Part shown: one piece after another, positions 18,305 through 28,420 of the stretch | Position numbering within the stretch: the first letter of the stretch is position 1 | Layout: each line of letters starts with the position of its first letter | Assembly: GCA_030849465.1 (NCBI GenBank) | Contig: JARVLF010000011.1 | Span: 310,001 to 374,000, forward strand | Reading direction: 5' to 3' | Origin: Moesziomyces globuligerus | Taxonomy: Eukaryota > Basidiomycota > Ustilaginomycetes > Ustilaginales > Ustilaginaceae | Length of the DNA stretch: 64,000 nucleotides | Notes under the pieces: model-generated | Seen by the model: the letters and a program-made list of their open reading frames with translations, nothing else | Databases searched by the model: none | Told to the model about the DNA's origin: nothing | Program-made: the position numbers and the translations under genes

Positions 18305-21300
18305 CTAATGATCACCGTTGCGGACGGCAAGGCGGCGTCCGTAGTCCTGGTCATCGCGGAGGCTCACAGCCGAGCCGGCGTCGTGCGCAGTCATGTCGAT
18401 GCGGCCGTCGGTCTCGTTGCTGCTGCTGCTAGGGTCGGCAAAGACGTTTCCGCCTCCCTGTGCTGGCACACCCTGCGCGGCGTACATCTCCGACTCGAGA
18501 GGCGGCGAAGCACCGGGCGCCCAGTTGAGCTGGGGAGCATCAGTGTGGCTGTATCCATGTCCACCACTGCCGGCGCCGTAAGGGTCATCGTGAGCGCTCT
18601 GGCTGTAGCCGTTCTCGTGGCCCATAGAACCCATGCCAGCATAAGCACCCTCGGCGCTCATCCCAGCAGGGACACTCTCGTAGTAGTGCGAGCCGTCGGT
18701 GCCAGCCGCGTAATAGCCGGCGGCGCCACCCGCGGCGGCACCGCCTGCGGCCATGGGACCGTAAGCGCCCATACCGGCGTAACCTGGAGCCGTGCCGCCC
18801 GAAAGGTGGCTAGGCTCGTAGCCTTCGCTGGCAGGGCCATAGTTGTTGTAGTACTGCTGCATCATTGCGTTCGAAGCACCGTATGCTCCAGCACCTGCAG
18901 CAGCGCCGCCAAGGGCAGTGGCACCAGTTCCGTAGCTGGGGTGCTCGATCATCTCGGGGTCGTCATCATCGAATGGCGTCCTGGTGGTGGCTGCTGCAGC
19001 CGAAGCGGCGGCAACAACATCGGCGTCCATCTTCTGCGCTTTGCGGCGCTTCCACAGCATGTAAAGGATGCCAGCGATGATGGCAGCGCAGACCAGTCCG
19101 ACCACGGCAAACGTGCCGCCGACGGCACCCGAATTGCTGAAGAAGCCGGATGAGCCGCCGCCATTGCTGCTGTTACCGCTTAGCTGTCCATTGGCAGTGG
19201 TGACGGCGTAGGCGGTCGAAGTCGACGTTTGACCATTTGGCAGGGTGATGGTGGTGAGCGAGGTCTGCGTCGTGATCACCGATGGCGTGAGGGAGGTTGA
19301 CGTTGAAACGGCGGATTCGCTGTTCGGCGGACGATCAGGTCGAGACGAAGAAGAGGGTGGAGCAGACGAAGGCGAAGAAAACGAGGATGTCGACGAGATG
19401 GGCGACGAGGTAGAAGAAGTCAGAACGGCTGAGCGAGATGACGATCTGCAAGTGGTGCGAACAACGCAGGTCAAGGAGCACGGCGTGTCCAAGTACATTC
19501 ACGACGTCCGCACCGTTGGCGGCACACAAAGACGGAGATGATCAACATCGCACGCCCTTGAAACAAGGAGGGAGGCCCAAAAGTGGAAGAAGGGGAAGGG
19601 CTGAGGCGAGGAAGGAGGACGAGCAAGCGATGCTGATCTGGAAGCTCCCTTGGGTGCGGCGCTGTGCACGTAGACGCCAGGATGCCTGCGTCCGCACCTC
19701 GGGTCTTGCCACCTAATGCTGGAGGATGAGACAGTGGTTACTGCAGCAAAACTTACGTAGATGTGGGCGTTGCGCTTGTGCTCGTGCTCGTGGTCTCTGG
19801 CGCACTCGACGTGCTCGTTGACGTGGTGACTGGGACGCTGGACGAGGAGCTGGGCGTAGTGCTTGAGGAGGTGCTGGAAGGGATGGAGCTTGTCGAGGTG
19901 GTGGTCGGGGTGGTTGCGGTGCTACTCGTCGTCGTCGAGGACGTGGACTGAGGAAGAGAGGGAATGAAGCAGAGCGGCCAGAGAGTGTAAGCTGGGGGGC
20001 CCGTTGCTTTCAGGCAAGCCGACCAGACCGTCAGCGGCGATCGAGCCGCCAGAACAGCCGGACAGAAGCAGGGTCCGCAACGATCGAGCTCGATGAGCAC
20101 CGACCGGCCCAAGGCCAGAGGACTTGTGGCCTTCTGCATCCGACCTTGTTCCGCCTACGCTGGCGAAGGCCATGCTGATGCGAGGACGAGTCACGGAGCT
20201 TACGGAGGGATCGGGCTGAGAGGTGCTCGAGGACGTTGTCGGTGCCTCGGTAGTACTCGAACTTACGGTGGTCGGAGTCGACGCCGAGGATGTCGATCTG
20301 GTGTGGCGGAAGGGAGGAGTAATGGGAAGAGGCGCGTGTGAGCCAGCATGTTCTGGACCAGGTCCGGTCGACGAAGGAAAGACGGCAAAGGTATACTTAC
20401 GTTGACGTTCTCGTGATAGTGGATGAGTCTGACGTGCGCGTTGAAGTGACGATGGTGGTGGTTTCTGAGGTAAGGCGAATCGTCGACGAGGATGATGGGC
20501 CGGTATCAATAATCGTGTTGGATGAGGTGATTGGATCCGAAGCAGAGGATGGTGCCGAGTCAGCCATGGTTGTAATGGTGGTAGAGGAGGATGAGACAGA
20601 GCGGGATGATGAAGAGGCGGAGGGGGAGGAGGACGACGGGGAGAAGGAGGAGGGAGCCTGTCCGGACGCCGCCGGAGACGTCGACGAGGACGTTGTGCGG
20701 GTGGAGGACAGGCTAGGGCTCGACGATGTGTTCGAGCTCACGCTGGTGGCGACGGCCGGTCACTTGCCAGCCACGTATCGCGTTAGGAGCCCAAAGACAG
20801 CGACTGATGTCGAGCGGAGTAGAGCGCAGGCACGTTGTAGCGTGGTCGTGCTCGAGATGATGAGCCAAAGGGGGATGGCCGAGCAAGAACGTGTTGAGAA
20901 GTACACGTTTGGACTCGAGTGCGATGAGGTGATGGATGGGAGCAAGGTATTGTCTCGCAAATTAGAGAGGGAGAGGTGTAGGGATGGCGGCCAGGAAGCG
21001 GCGAGGCAAGGAAAAATATGACAGAAAGACGCCGAAGGTGGAGTGGTGAAGGGTGGATGGGTGGGACGGACGCAAATGGGTGGGCGGAGCGGAGGGGAGG
21101 GAGGGGAGGGAGGGGAGGGAGGGGAGGGAGGGGAAGGGACACGGCGAAGGGCAACGGATACTCACGAGTCGAGCCATCCGGCAGAAGGATGGAAGACAGT
21201 AGGGAGTTGAGAGGGTCAACAATGCCCGCTGCAAGTTCAGATCACATTGCAGGAGGCGGCGTCGGAGGGAAAAAAAGGGGAATGCAGGGTGGCAGTGCCC

Positions 21301-22217
21301 ACGAATGAGGGGGCGCACCCAAATCGAGCGCGAGGCGCATCGAGCGTTCGGATTGTGGGCCGAATTTAGGGGGCGGCCGCCAAGGCGGATAGGCCGATCG
21401 AAGCCAGTTCCGAGCGGGCACACCGAAGTGAGGAGCGCGGAACAGCGACAAGGGGCAGGGGCCAACAAAAGAGAGCGTTGGAAGAACATGCAAAGAATAG
21501 AAAGGCGAAAAGCATCGTCTTTTGTCAACATTGCTTGTTCGGTGGTGGGGCTCGTCGGAGATCGAGCCCAAGACGATGCCGTCGAGACCGTAGTGGACGG
21601 AAAGTGTCCTTCTTCAGCCTCGCAACCTGCATCGCCTGCGAACGCTCTTTGTGGCCCGAATGGGGTAAAAGCCACGACCTGCGAGGTCTTGATACAATGC
21701 TACCATCGAGTACGAAGCGTCCTGTCCAATCCAGTCAAGCCCATGGGCGGTCCATCAAGAACAATCTCGTCGCCGGAACACAAGATCACAACAGACTGAC
21801 ATGGCAGCAAAGCTGGTGATCAGGAGGATCTGATCCCGCGTGGTCGAGCAGAGTTGGAAATGGGCCAAGATCGCCAGCAATTGCTGGCGACACTTGCCAA
21901 GTTGCACACATGCCAACGCGGGATAGGGTGATCGCGACGACGGAATGGCATCTGAGGTGCCGAGGGAAACGCGAAGACTGACAGCACTGCACCCGTTCAC
22001 GATGATCCAGTGCGAAGCGGATCGTTCACATGTCGAGCCGACGGCTGTACCGTCTCGACGGGCACTGCCTCGCTGCATGGGAGGTCGAATCGCCGGCGAC
22101 AAAGCCTCAGGAAACGGGTGGGCGATGATGCTCTTCGACACTGTGGCGGACCTGCGGTCGCACTCGATGCTAGGCGGCAAGCGCCTGGTGAGGTCGGTTC
22201 GTGTGTTACTTACCCAT
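18305..22217 (-). CDS. Ser/Thr-rich single-pass membrane protein (mucin/Mid2-like architecture)
   Basis: Probable cell-surface protein of unknown role. Exons I can chain in phase on the minus strand are 21228-21166, 20953-20905, 20742-20401, 20297-20204, 19947-19757 and 19445-18305. The first five encode an ectodomain of almost pure Ser/Thr/Pro, expected to be heavily O-mannosylated. The last adds the rest of it, then one membrane segment (VGGTFAVVGLVCAAIIAGIL) followed by the stop-transfer WKRRKAQK and a cytosolic tail of Gly/Ala/Tyr-rich repeats (MGAYG, GYAGMG). The architecture matches fungal wall-stress sensors, but no WSC or cysteine-rich domain is present. The start is uncertain. An ATGG-GTAAGT mini-exon at 22217-22214 would fit the phase (627 residues in total) but needs a 985-base intron and gives no obvious signal peptide, so an exon may be missing. 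Confidence 0.65.
21091..21139 (+). repeat. G-rich tandem repeat (GGGAGGGGA)n inside an intron
   Basis: Repeated GGGA/GGGGA blocks run for about 49 bases on the plus strand. They fall within the intron between the 21166 and 20953 exons of the Ser/Thr-rich protein gene, so the transcript carries the C-rich (CCCTCCCCT)n strand. The tract has many G runs of three to four and could form a G-quadruplex on the non-transcribed strand. Confidence 0.85.
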
Positions 22218-24053
22218 CTTGTTGTTTCAAAAAGGCTGCGCTAAGCGGGAGGCCGGAGATAGGGTAGCGGGCGAGATGTCGGGGAGCACGAGGGCGGCAA
22301 GTCGAAAGACGGGTCGCTGATAGGAGGAAGGCAGTGAAATGATGACAGCAGGGCGGTCTAGAGCGCGAGAGGCGTGGCGATGGATCGAGGCCGGCACGGT
22401 AGATTCTTGGCGGCGTGGTCGGGAGAAGCCGAAACGTGCGTTGCTGATCGGGAAGGAGCGCTGACTGGACGCAAAGAGCGTGAGACTGATTGAGCAAAAA
22501 TAAGCGGCTGTGCGGGCCGTGGTGCGTTGGTCAAGGCGGCTTACGCTCTAGAGAGGTGGGAAAGAGGAGTGCAAGGCGCAACGTGCGATGTGATGATGGA
22601 GGGTGGGAAAGATCATGCTCGGCAAGCTTGACCGTATGGATGCAACAACGCCTGCGCGACAAGGGCAAGCCAAAAGCGAAAACAGACACATCGTGGATCC
22701 GCCTCCGCCCATCGGAGCTTGCCGTGCCTGCTCGAGCGGGACTCTCTGCACCTGCTGCTGCTGTTGGGCCAAGAAAATGACAACCAAGCGCGGCGACCTG
22801 CCCTCGAGCCGAGAGAAATTTGGATCTTTGGCTGGCTGCCTCCCTGACAGTCACAGTTTTTGTTTTTTTTTTTTTTTGGTTATTTATTTGTTGCGCCTCG
22901 ATCGCGAGGATGGTCGGCAATTCGAGCAGGCGCCAGCCCGCAACGTCCCTAATTTGGTTTCGAATGCACCTCGCTCGCAATGGAGCGTCAGGGTGCATCC
23001 CGCATGCGCACCCACGGCATCTTGCCGCTAAGTTACCATCAAAATCGAGCCTCCCTCGAGATCGCGCTCTTGGCGGAGTCTCGAAGCCAAGCAAGCGCCA
23101 AAGCAACCATCAACTCGAGCCCTTGAGGTCTCTGCGCTTCCTCAGGGTCCAGGCGTCTCGTCGTCAGCAGCGCGTTCGGCGGCTCGTACCTTTCAACCTG
23201 CGCAAACACCAAAGTGTCAGGGGCGGCTTCGATTGGGCCGGATAAGCGAGCACCGAGGAACTCCGCAGACCTGATGGTTTCCGGCTTCATCCCACCCAAA
23301 TGCACACACGCGCCCGTCCAAGCCCCTGGAAGCGATGACCGCTCCTACGCCTTTCTTCTCTGTGCAATGCCCCCTCAAAAGTGGCCATGACCGCCTAAAA
23401 AAAGAAAGAAGAAAGCTGTCGGCTGAACCGACCGCCACGCCATCGCGCGTGTTGCAACGGACGCCGCGCCGATCCCCGATCTGCGTGGACTCGTCGTTGC
23501 TTGGAGGATCTCTCGCCCGCGAGCCTGGCCAATCACTTAAATCGGTCAGAATCACCTCTGCATCGGATTAAGTGCGGGAGAAATCGGTGATCACGCCTCT
23601 GCTCGCGTGGTGATCGTCGCAGAACCATACTCTATCTGCACCACCGAAGAAGGCTTCGTCTCCTCATCAGCGAATTCGAGCATTTTGCCGCAGAGGATAG
23701 CGCTGTCTGATGTCGACAAGAAGTTCTTCGACAGCCGCAGCATCGTGCTTGGTCGAGCGATACTGTCACTGAGGTCAATGGCGCTGTCAAGGATTTTCGC
23801 GTCTCGCGTGTGAGTGTACTGGGAGGACGATTCCAGAACACTGTCGGCTCGGCGCTCGACGCAGCTCCAATCGATGTCGCACATGATACCAGGAGGATAG
23901 GTCGAGAAAACGTTGGACCACCGTCGTGGGAATAGCTACATGACAACGAAGCTCAAAACTGACCGACGAAGATCGCGCCCAAACTTCATCCATGTACCGA
24001 CTCTGTGTAACGTTTGCAATTCACATGGACCAGTGTATGACTGATCCTTTCTA
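22218..24053. other. Intergenic region upstream of the surface-protein gene and downstream of KRE6
   Basis: About 1.8 kb with no secure gene. It includes a T15 run at 22863-22877 and one weak minus-strand open frame at 23591-23884, listed separately. The rest shows only overlapping low-complexity frames. Confidence 0.45.
23591..23884 (-). CDS. Possible small open frame downstream of KRE6
   Basis: A 97-codon ATG-started frame, 170 bases beyond the KRE6 stop on the same strand. Its composition is balanced rather than Arg/Ser-dominated like the spurious frames around it, and codons ending in C are common. It includes DWSCVERRADSVLESSSQYT and KMLEFADEETKPSSVVQIEY. I recognise no family. The plus strand is also open over part of it. 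It could be a real small gene, a terminal exon, or chance. Confidence 0.25.
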   Translation of the reverse strand: MCDIDWSCVERRADSVLESSSQYTHTRDAKILDSAIDLSDSIARPSTMLRLSKNFLSTSDSAILCGKMLEFADEETKPSSVVQIEYGSATITTRAEA

Positions 24054-26066
24054 CTAGCAACCCGGGTGCGTGAGACGAGATTTGGGAATCTTGTCCTTCG
24101 GGAACCTTGTCACGTTCGTGTTGGAGTAAAGGCTTGAGTGGCGCTCGATGTACTTGCGCGTAGGGAACTCCTTTGGATCGCACGAGACTCGGTCGGGGCG
24201 GCCGTCGCGCTGGTACATGCGGACGTAGTCGATCTTGAGCGTGCCGGGGAAGACCAGCTGGTCCCACACGGGGGGCTGGAAGTTGTACGCCATGCCGAGG
24301 TTGAGAATGATGGACATGGGCTCTCGCGGAATGAGCCTCCTGCTGATGTCGAGCTCGGGTACGCCTGTCAGCGCACTCGCCTTCAATGTCCACGTAGGCT
24401 TGTCGTCGATCCACCAACGAATCATTGCTTCTTCCCCATCGATACCCATACCATCGCCGTTAAGATCAGGCTCCCACTCGACCGCAAAGTTGACGTACTG
24501 CGGGTTCGCGGAGCGCTGGTAGGCGCGGTCTGGAATGGCAGAGAGGGCGGAGACGGACTCCTGGAGTTCGTTACCGTGGTAGCCGTTGATCTTGGTGGTG
24601 TCTTCGTCGTGGATAATGTAGTCGGTGCCGGATTTGTTGTTGTAGAAGTAGTCGATATCGAAGGGCGCGACTTGGAGCGACTGGGACGACTGGCCGCCTC
24701 GGGCGCCAATGGTAGCCTCGAGCATGTCGAGCTCAGGTGCGCTACGTGCAACGTTGTTGTTGGGGCCCGGGTGGTCTTCGCCAGGGCACGTGCAGGCGGG
24801 GAAGCGGAGGCCAGGCAGATAGGAGAGCTTGTGGTTGACCTGGTAACTGAACTGGCCGTTGGCCTCGATCGCATGCGCGGGACCGGTGCCGTTGATCCAG
24901 GTCTGGTTGGGCAGAGCGCCCGTATCGCAGCCAGCGTACGAGTAGGGCCAGATGCCTTCGTTTACGCCGTTGTAGCCCGGCCTGCCAAGGTTGCCCATGA
25001 GCCACATACCTGGCCAGTAGCCTGCGGCGTTCGGGGATCCGGGTAGCTGTGCGCGGATCTCCATGTAGCCGCCGGTGAAGCAAGCCTTGTTCCAGGACTG
25101 GAGCATGCCGGAGCGGAAGTTGAGGTTGTTGGTGAGGCGTTCCTCGAACGAAATCTGGAGCTTGCCATCGTCGGTGGTGTTGATTGCCTCGGGCTTGTAG
25201 TACTCGTAGTCGTTGGTACCGGAGTACCAGCCGTCGTACGCTTGCCAGAAGGGATCCTCGCCAGGGAAGAAGGTGCGGCCGGGAGTGTTGAACTCGTCGC
25301 TGAAGACGAGGTGCCAGTTGACGTTGTCTACGGATGAGGTGCGTTTGTAGGCGGATTGAGGAGTCTGCTGGTCGATGAGGCCGCGCTTCATCTCGGTGGG
25401 GAAGGTGGTGTAGCGGTTGGTAGTGCTGAGGGACGAGGTTGCGGTGCCGTCGGCATGTTGCTTGCGGATCTCGATGATGACGGGATATCCGAGGAAGAGC
25501 ATGAGAAGGCACGCGAGGATGAGGAGGAGTGTGCCGATGTTGAGGATGCCGCGCATGGACGTGACCGACTCGCGCATGTCGGATTTGGGATGCTTTCGAT
25601 GCGCTTTGACCGACGGGTCGTGCAGCCAGTCGTCGTCGTCTGACTCGTAGGCCAAGGCGGCGACACCGGGCGCGGTGGCGCGAGCGGCTCCATTGAGCGT
25701 AGCCTTCTCATCGGAGCTCCAAGCGCCACGAGCACCCGTGACGCTGCTGGCGCTGCTGAATTGCGACGAGTGGACGCTGACGTCGGACGAAGAGCCCCTG
25801 GCGCCGGCGTTGTAGGCGCCTAGAAAGCGGGGTGTGCTGGTGGCATTGCCGCTGTTAGTGGAATGCGAGCCGCTCGAGGTGGAGTGGAAGGTGGAAGTGC
25901 CTGCGGCAGCGGTGCCACGGCCTGGCTGAACGATGTTCGAGTGCTGAAGGCCAGGCGCAGGCTCGCGTCGAAAGGGCCGCGAGTAGCTGGATGCGCTCTG
26001 TTGGTGTGATGCGTCCGAGTGGTGGCTGAGCAGACCAGCACGATCGGCGTCGCGCTCGCGGCTCAT
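24054..26066 (-). CDS. KRE6: Beta-glucan synthesis-associated protein Kre6/Skn1 (GH16 family)
   Basis: Type II membrane protein of the ER/Golgi/plasma membrane, required in yeast for cell-wall beta-1,6-glucan. It is intronless and 670 residues long. A Ser/Gly-rich cytosolic N-terminus (about 1-170) is followed by one membrane segment (LLLILACLLMLFLGYPVII, about 175-198). The luminal GH16-like/SKN1 domain runs from about 249 to the C-terminus, with HLVFSDEFNTPGRTFFPGED, FRSGMLQSWNKACFTGGYME and YWPGMWLMGNLG. The catalytic-type motif ELDMLEAT near residue 444 conforms to ExDxxE. The frame extends 18 codons upstream only through a GTG, so the ATG at 26066 is used. The gene is divergent from ROT1, which acts in the same pathway. 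Confidence 0.95.
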   Translation of the reverse strand: MSRERDADRAGLLSHHSDASHQQSASSYSRPFRREPAPGLQHSNIVQPGRGTAAAGTSTFHSTSSGSHSTNSGNATSTPRFLGAYNAGARGSSSDVSVHSSQFSSASSVTGARGAWSSDEKATLNGAARATAPGVAALAYESDDDDWLHDPSVKAHRKHPKSDMRESVTSMRGILNIGTLLLILACLLMLFLGYPVIIEIRKQHADGTATSSLSTTNRYTTFPTEMKRGLIDQQTPQSAYKRTSSVDNVNWHLVFSDEFNTPGRTFFPGEDPFWQAYDGWYSGTNDYEYYKPEAINTTDDGKLQISFEERLTNNLNFRSGMLQSWNKACFTGGYMEIRAQLPGSPNAAGYWPGMWLMGNLGRPGYNGVNEGIWPYSYAGCDTGALPNQTWINGTGPAHAIEANGQFSYQVNHKLSYLPGLRFPACTCPGEDHPGPNNNVARSAPELDMLEATIGARGGQSSQSLQVAPFDIDYFYNNKSGTDYIIHDEDTTKINGYHGNELQESVSALSAIPDRAYQRSANPQYVNFAVEWEPDLNGDGMGIDGEEAMIRWWIDDKPTWTLKASALTGVPELDISRRLIPREPMSIILNLGMAYNFQPPVWDQLVFPGTLKIDYVRMYQRDGRPDRVSCDPKEFPTRKYIERHSSLYSNTNVTRFPKDKIPKSRLTHPGC

Positions 26067-27326
26067 TGTGATGGCTTCTCGGTGCTGCGCTCTGTTGATG
26101 GAGACAGAGGAGCAATCCACAAGTTCAGCTTAAGAAGAAAGAAGCAAGGTAGAGCTGTGGTGGATCTTGGTTGCAGTTAGTTGGAACGGAGGGAAGGAGG
26201 TATACGTGTTGGGCTCGGCCAGGTCTGTAGGTTCGGAGGATCGCTGGTGTCGATACAGTAGATTGTGCAAGCGGTCGCTGCTAGAATCGAATTCACCGCT
26301 GTGGCCCCAACACCGAGCGCTGCAAGGACCGCTCTCGGTGGCGTGTTGGACTCGTCGCTGGCATGGAGCTTGCGGCCCCCTTCGCTGCCTGAGAGCGAAG
26401 CCGTGCGGGCCGACTGCCCGACCGCTCGACCGTAGGCGGAGGCGGTATTGACATTCCACCGATTCGGCGTGCGGACAGCGGTTCGCACTTCTTGGCGCAG
26501 CAGCCCACATTGGGAAAGTCGTCGGAAGGCCGCAACCGAGCTGGCAGAAGCGGACGATCACGAGCAGAAAGGAAGCGGCCTGAGCCTGCGATTCTGCGAT
26601 TCTGCGATTCTGCGATTCTGCGATTCTGCAAATCTGCAAACCTGCAAAGCCGAGGTGCAGCTGCAAAAGGCGCAAAGATTTCCACGGTTGGTGGCTGGTC
26701 TGGAGGCCCCAACCGTGCTTTTCGCTGCACCGCTGGCTGTTTTTGACATGCGGAAGAGTGCAGCTTGCATGCATGCCAAGAAACGCGCCAAAAGAAATGA
26801 TCGGCAACCGCAGGCGAACCAGTGAGAAAAGCCGGACCGCTGGCACCCTTGACGGCCTCGGCAGAAGTGGAACTGGAACGGAACACTGCGCCGGTGATTT
26901 CGTGCATTCGCTGCCCGAACACTTGCGACTCTTTGCGATGAGCAGCAGCGCTCGAATACAGTATCAGCAGTGCATGCCCATGCAGCTCAGCCTGGTTTCG
27001 CACGCACGTTCCGACGCACGGCGCATCTTCGAGACAATCACAATCACAATCAATCCCACTCTGTCACAATCCGGTTTATCGAACCCGCTCCTGCTCCGAC
27101 GGTGCGTTTCTCCCGACCAGTCGCCGGAACAACGCCCGCTGGACCTGAAACGACCAGCGGCAGAGCCTCGCGATGGTGCATCAACAAGACACATGTGGTT
27201 CCATGGCGACCTCACAGTCTGTATTCCTCACACTGCTCCGCGCTCCCTTTCACTCGCTCGATCAAACCTTGGAAGCTTTTCACCACCACCTCCTAACTTA
27301 CGAGAACCACAACACCACCACACACC
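26067..27326. other. Divergent promoter region of KRE6 and ROT1
   Basis: About 1.26 kb separate the two start codons. I see no gene. It holds an 8-bp tandem repeat (26590-26645) and presumably both promoters. The ~60 bases before the ROT1 ATG are rich in CACCACC/CAACACC, as in a fungal leader. Confidence 0.6.
26590..26645 (+). repeat. Tandem 8-bp repeat (GATTCTGC)
   Basis: Five perfect copies of GATTCTGC occupy 26590-26629. Two diverged copies (AAATCTGC, AAACCTGC) follow to 26645. It lies in the middle of the KRE6-ROT1 intergenic region, so copy-number change could affect spacing of either promoter. Confidence 0.9.
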
Positions 27327-28301
27327 ATGCCCGAACTGCACACCTTGGCGCTGGCCGTGCTAGTCGCACTGGCCGGCTTCGTCGCCGCACAGTCGGGGCA
27401 ATGGGATGACCTGATCGACGATCTCGCGGGTACATGGAGCACAGGCAGCGGTGCAGTGCGAACCGGTCCCGTAAGTCCATCTCAAGCTCCTCGCAGACTG
27501 ATCACTGGTGGAGCCCCAGCTGATACAATCTTGCTCCTGCTTTCCGCTTGAATCTCTATCAACAGGGCTTCTGGAACCCACGCACGCAGCAGTTTACCGT
27601 ACCCCGCTCGGCCGGTCGCTCCTTCAGCTTCACCAAGGACGGCTTCTGGGAGGAAAGCCTCTTCCAGTGGACCAATGATCGTAAGCCTCTTCCGCAACAA
27701 AAGAGGAGACACGATTCCCCCATCTGACCACTGTGCTCTTGCTTGTCTGTATGCACCGCAGCCACGTACCCCGAATGCGTCTCGGCCACGCTCCTCTGGC
27801 AGCACGGCAACTTCTCTTTCCTCCCCGAAAACGGTACGCTCCGCATGGACCCCTTCTACGGCGACGGCTTCCAGTCCCAGTGGATCGGCTGCGACACCAC
27901 CGCCTCCGCCAACGACAACAACACCCTCGCCCCCGTCGCCAGCTACAATCAGTACGTCTCCTCTTTCTCCTACATCTTCCGCACACGGCGTCGCACTTGT
28001 ACTGACAAACGTTCCCCTCGACGAGCACAGGGTCTACCTCTATGAACCTCCCGCCGTCAGCATGGACCAGCACTACGGCGTGTCCAGCTGGAAGCTCGAG
28101 ATGGCCCAGCTGAGCGGTGAGCCCCTCAACCCCATGTGGAAGGTGCTCAATCCGGCCTCTATGCTCCCCACCGAGGTGCTCCACATCAGGGTAAGTTCCG
28201 CCTCGACATGGTTGTGCACGATCGCACGTGCTCCCAACTGACCCAGCCAAATCCATACTTTGCTTTCTTTCACCTTTTTTCAGAGATACGGATTGGAGTG
28301 A
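27327..28301 (+). CDS. ROT1: ER protein-folding factor Rot1
   Basis: ER chaperone-like protein. In yeast it is essential, supports folding of secretory proteins and is needed for normal beta-1,6-glucan. There are five exons: 27327-27470, 27566-27680, 27762-27951, 28031-28190 and 28284-28301, all phase-consistent, giving 208 residues. An N-terminal signal/anchor (LALAVLVALAGFVAAQ) is followed by the Rot1 core LAGTWSTGSGAVRTGPGFWN, RSFSFTKDGFWEESLFQW, WQHGNFSFLPENGTL and MDQHYGVSSWKLEMAQLSG, then MLPTEVLHIR. A last exon of 18 bases adds RYGLE. Two or more N-glycosylation sequons are present. The gene is divergent from KRE6 and convergent with the orphan membrane-protein gene, whose stop lies 120 bases away. 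Confidence 0.92.
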
Positions 28302-28420
28302 AGATCACCGCCACGAGCACCAGCACGCATGACATCTTCTTCCGATGCAACTTGGATTCTAATGGACAATCTATAATACACGGAGCACTCGTAGTGTGTC
28401 GGGTCGTCGGTGGCTGGGAA

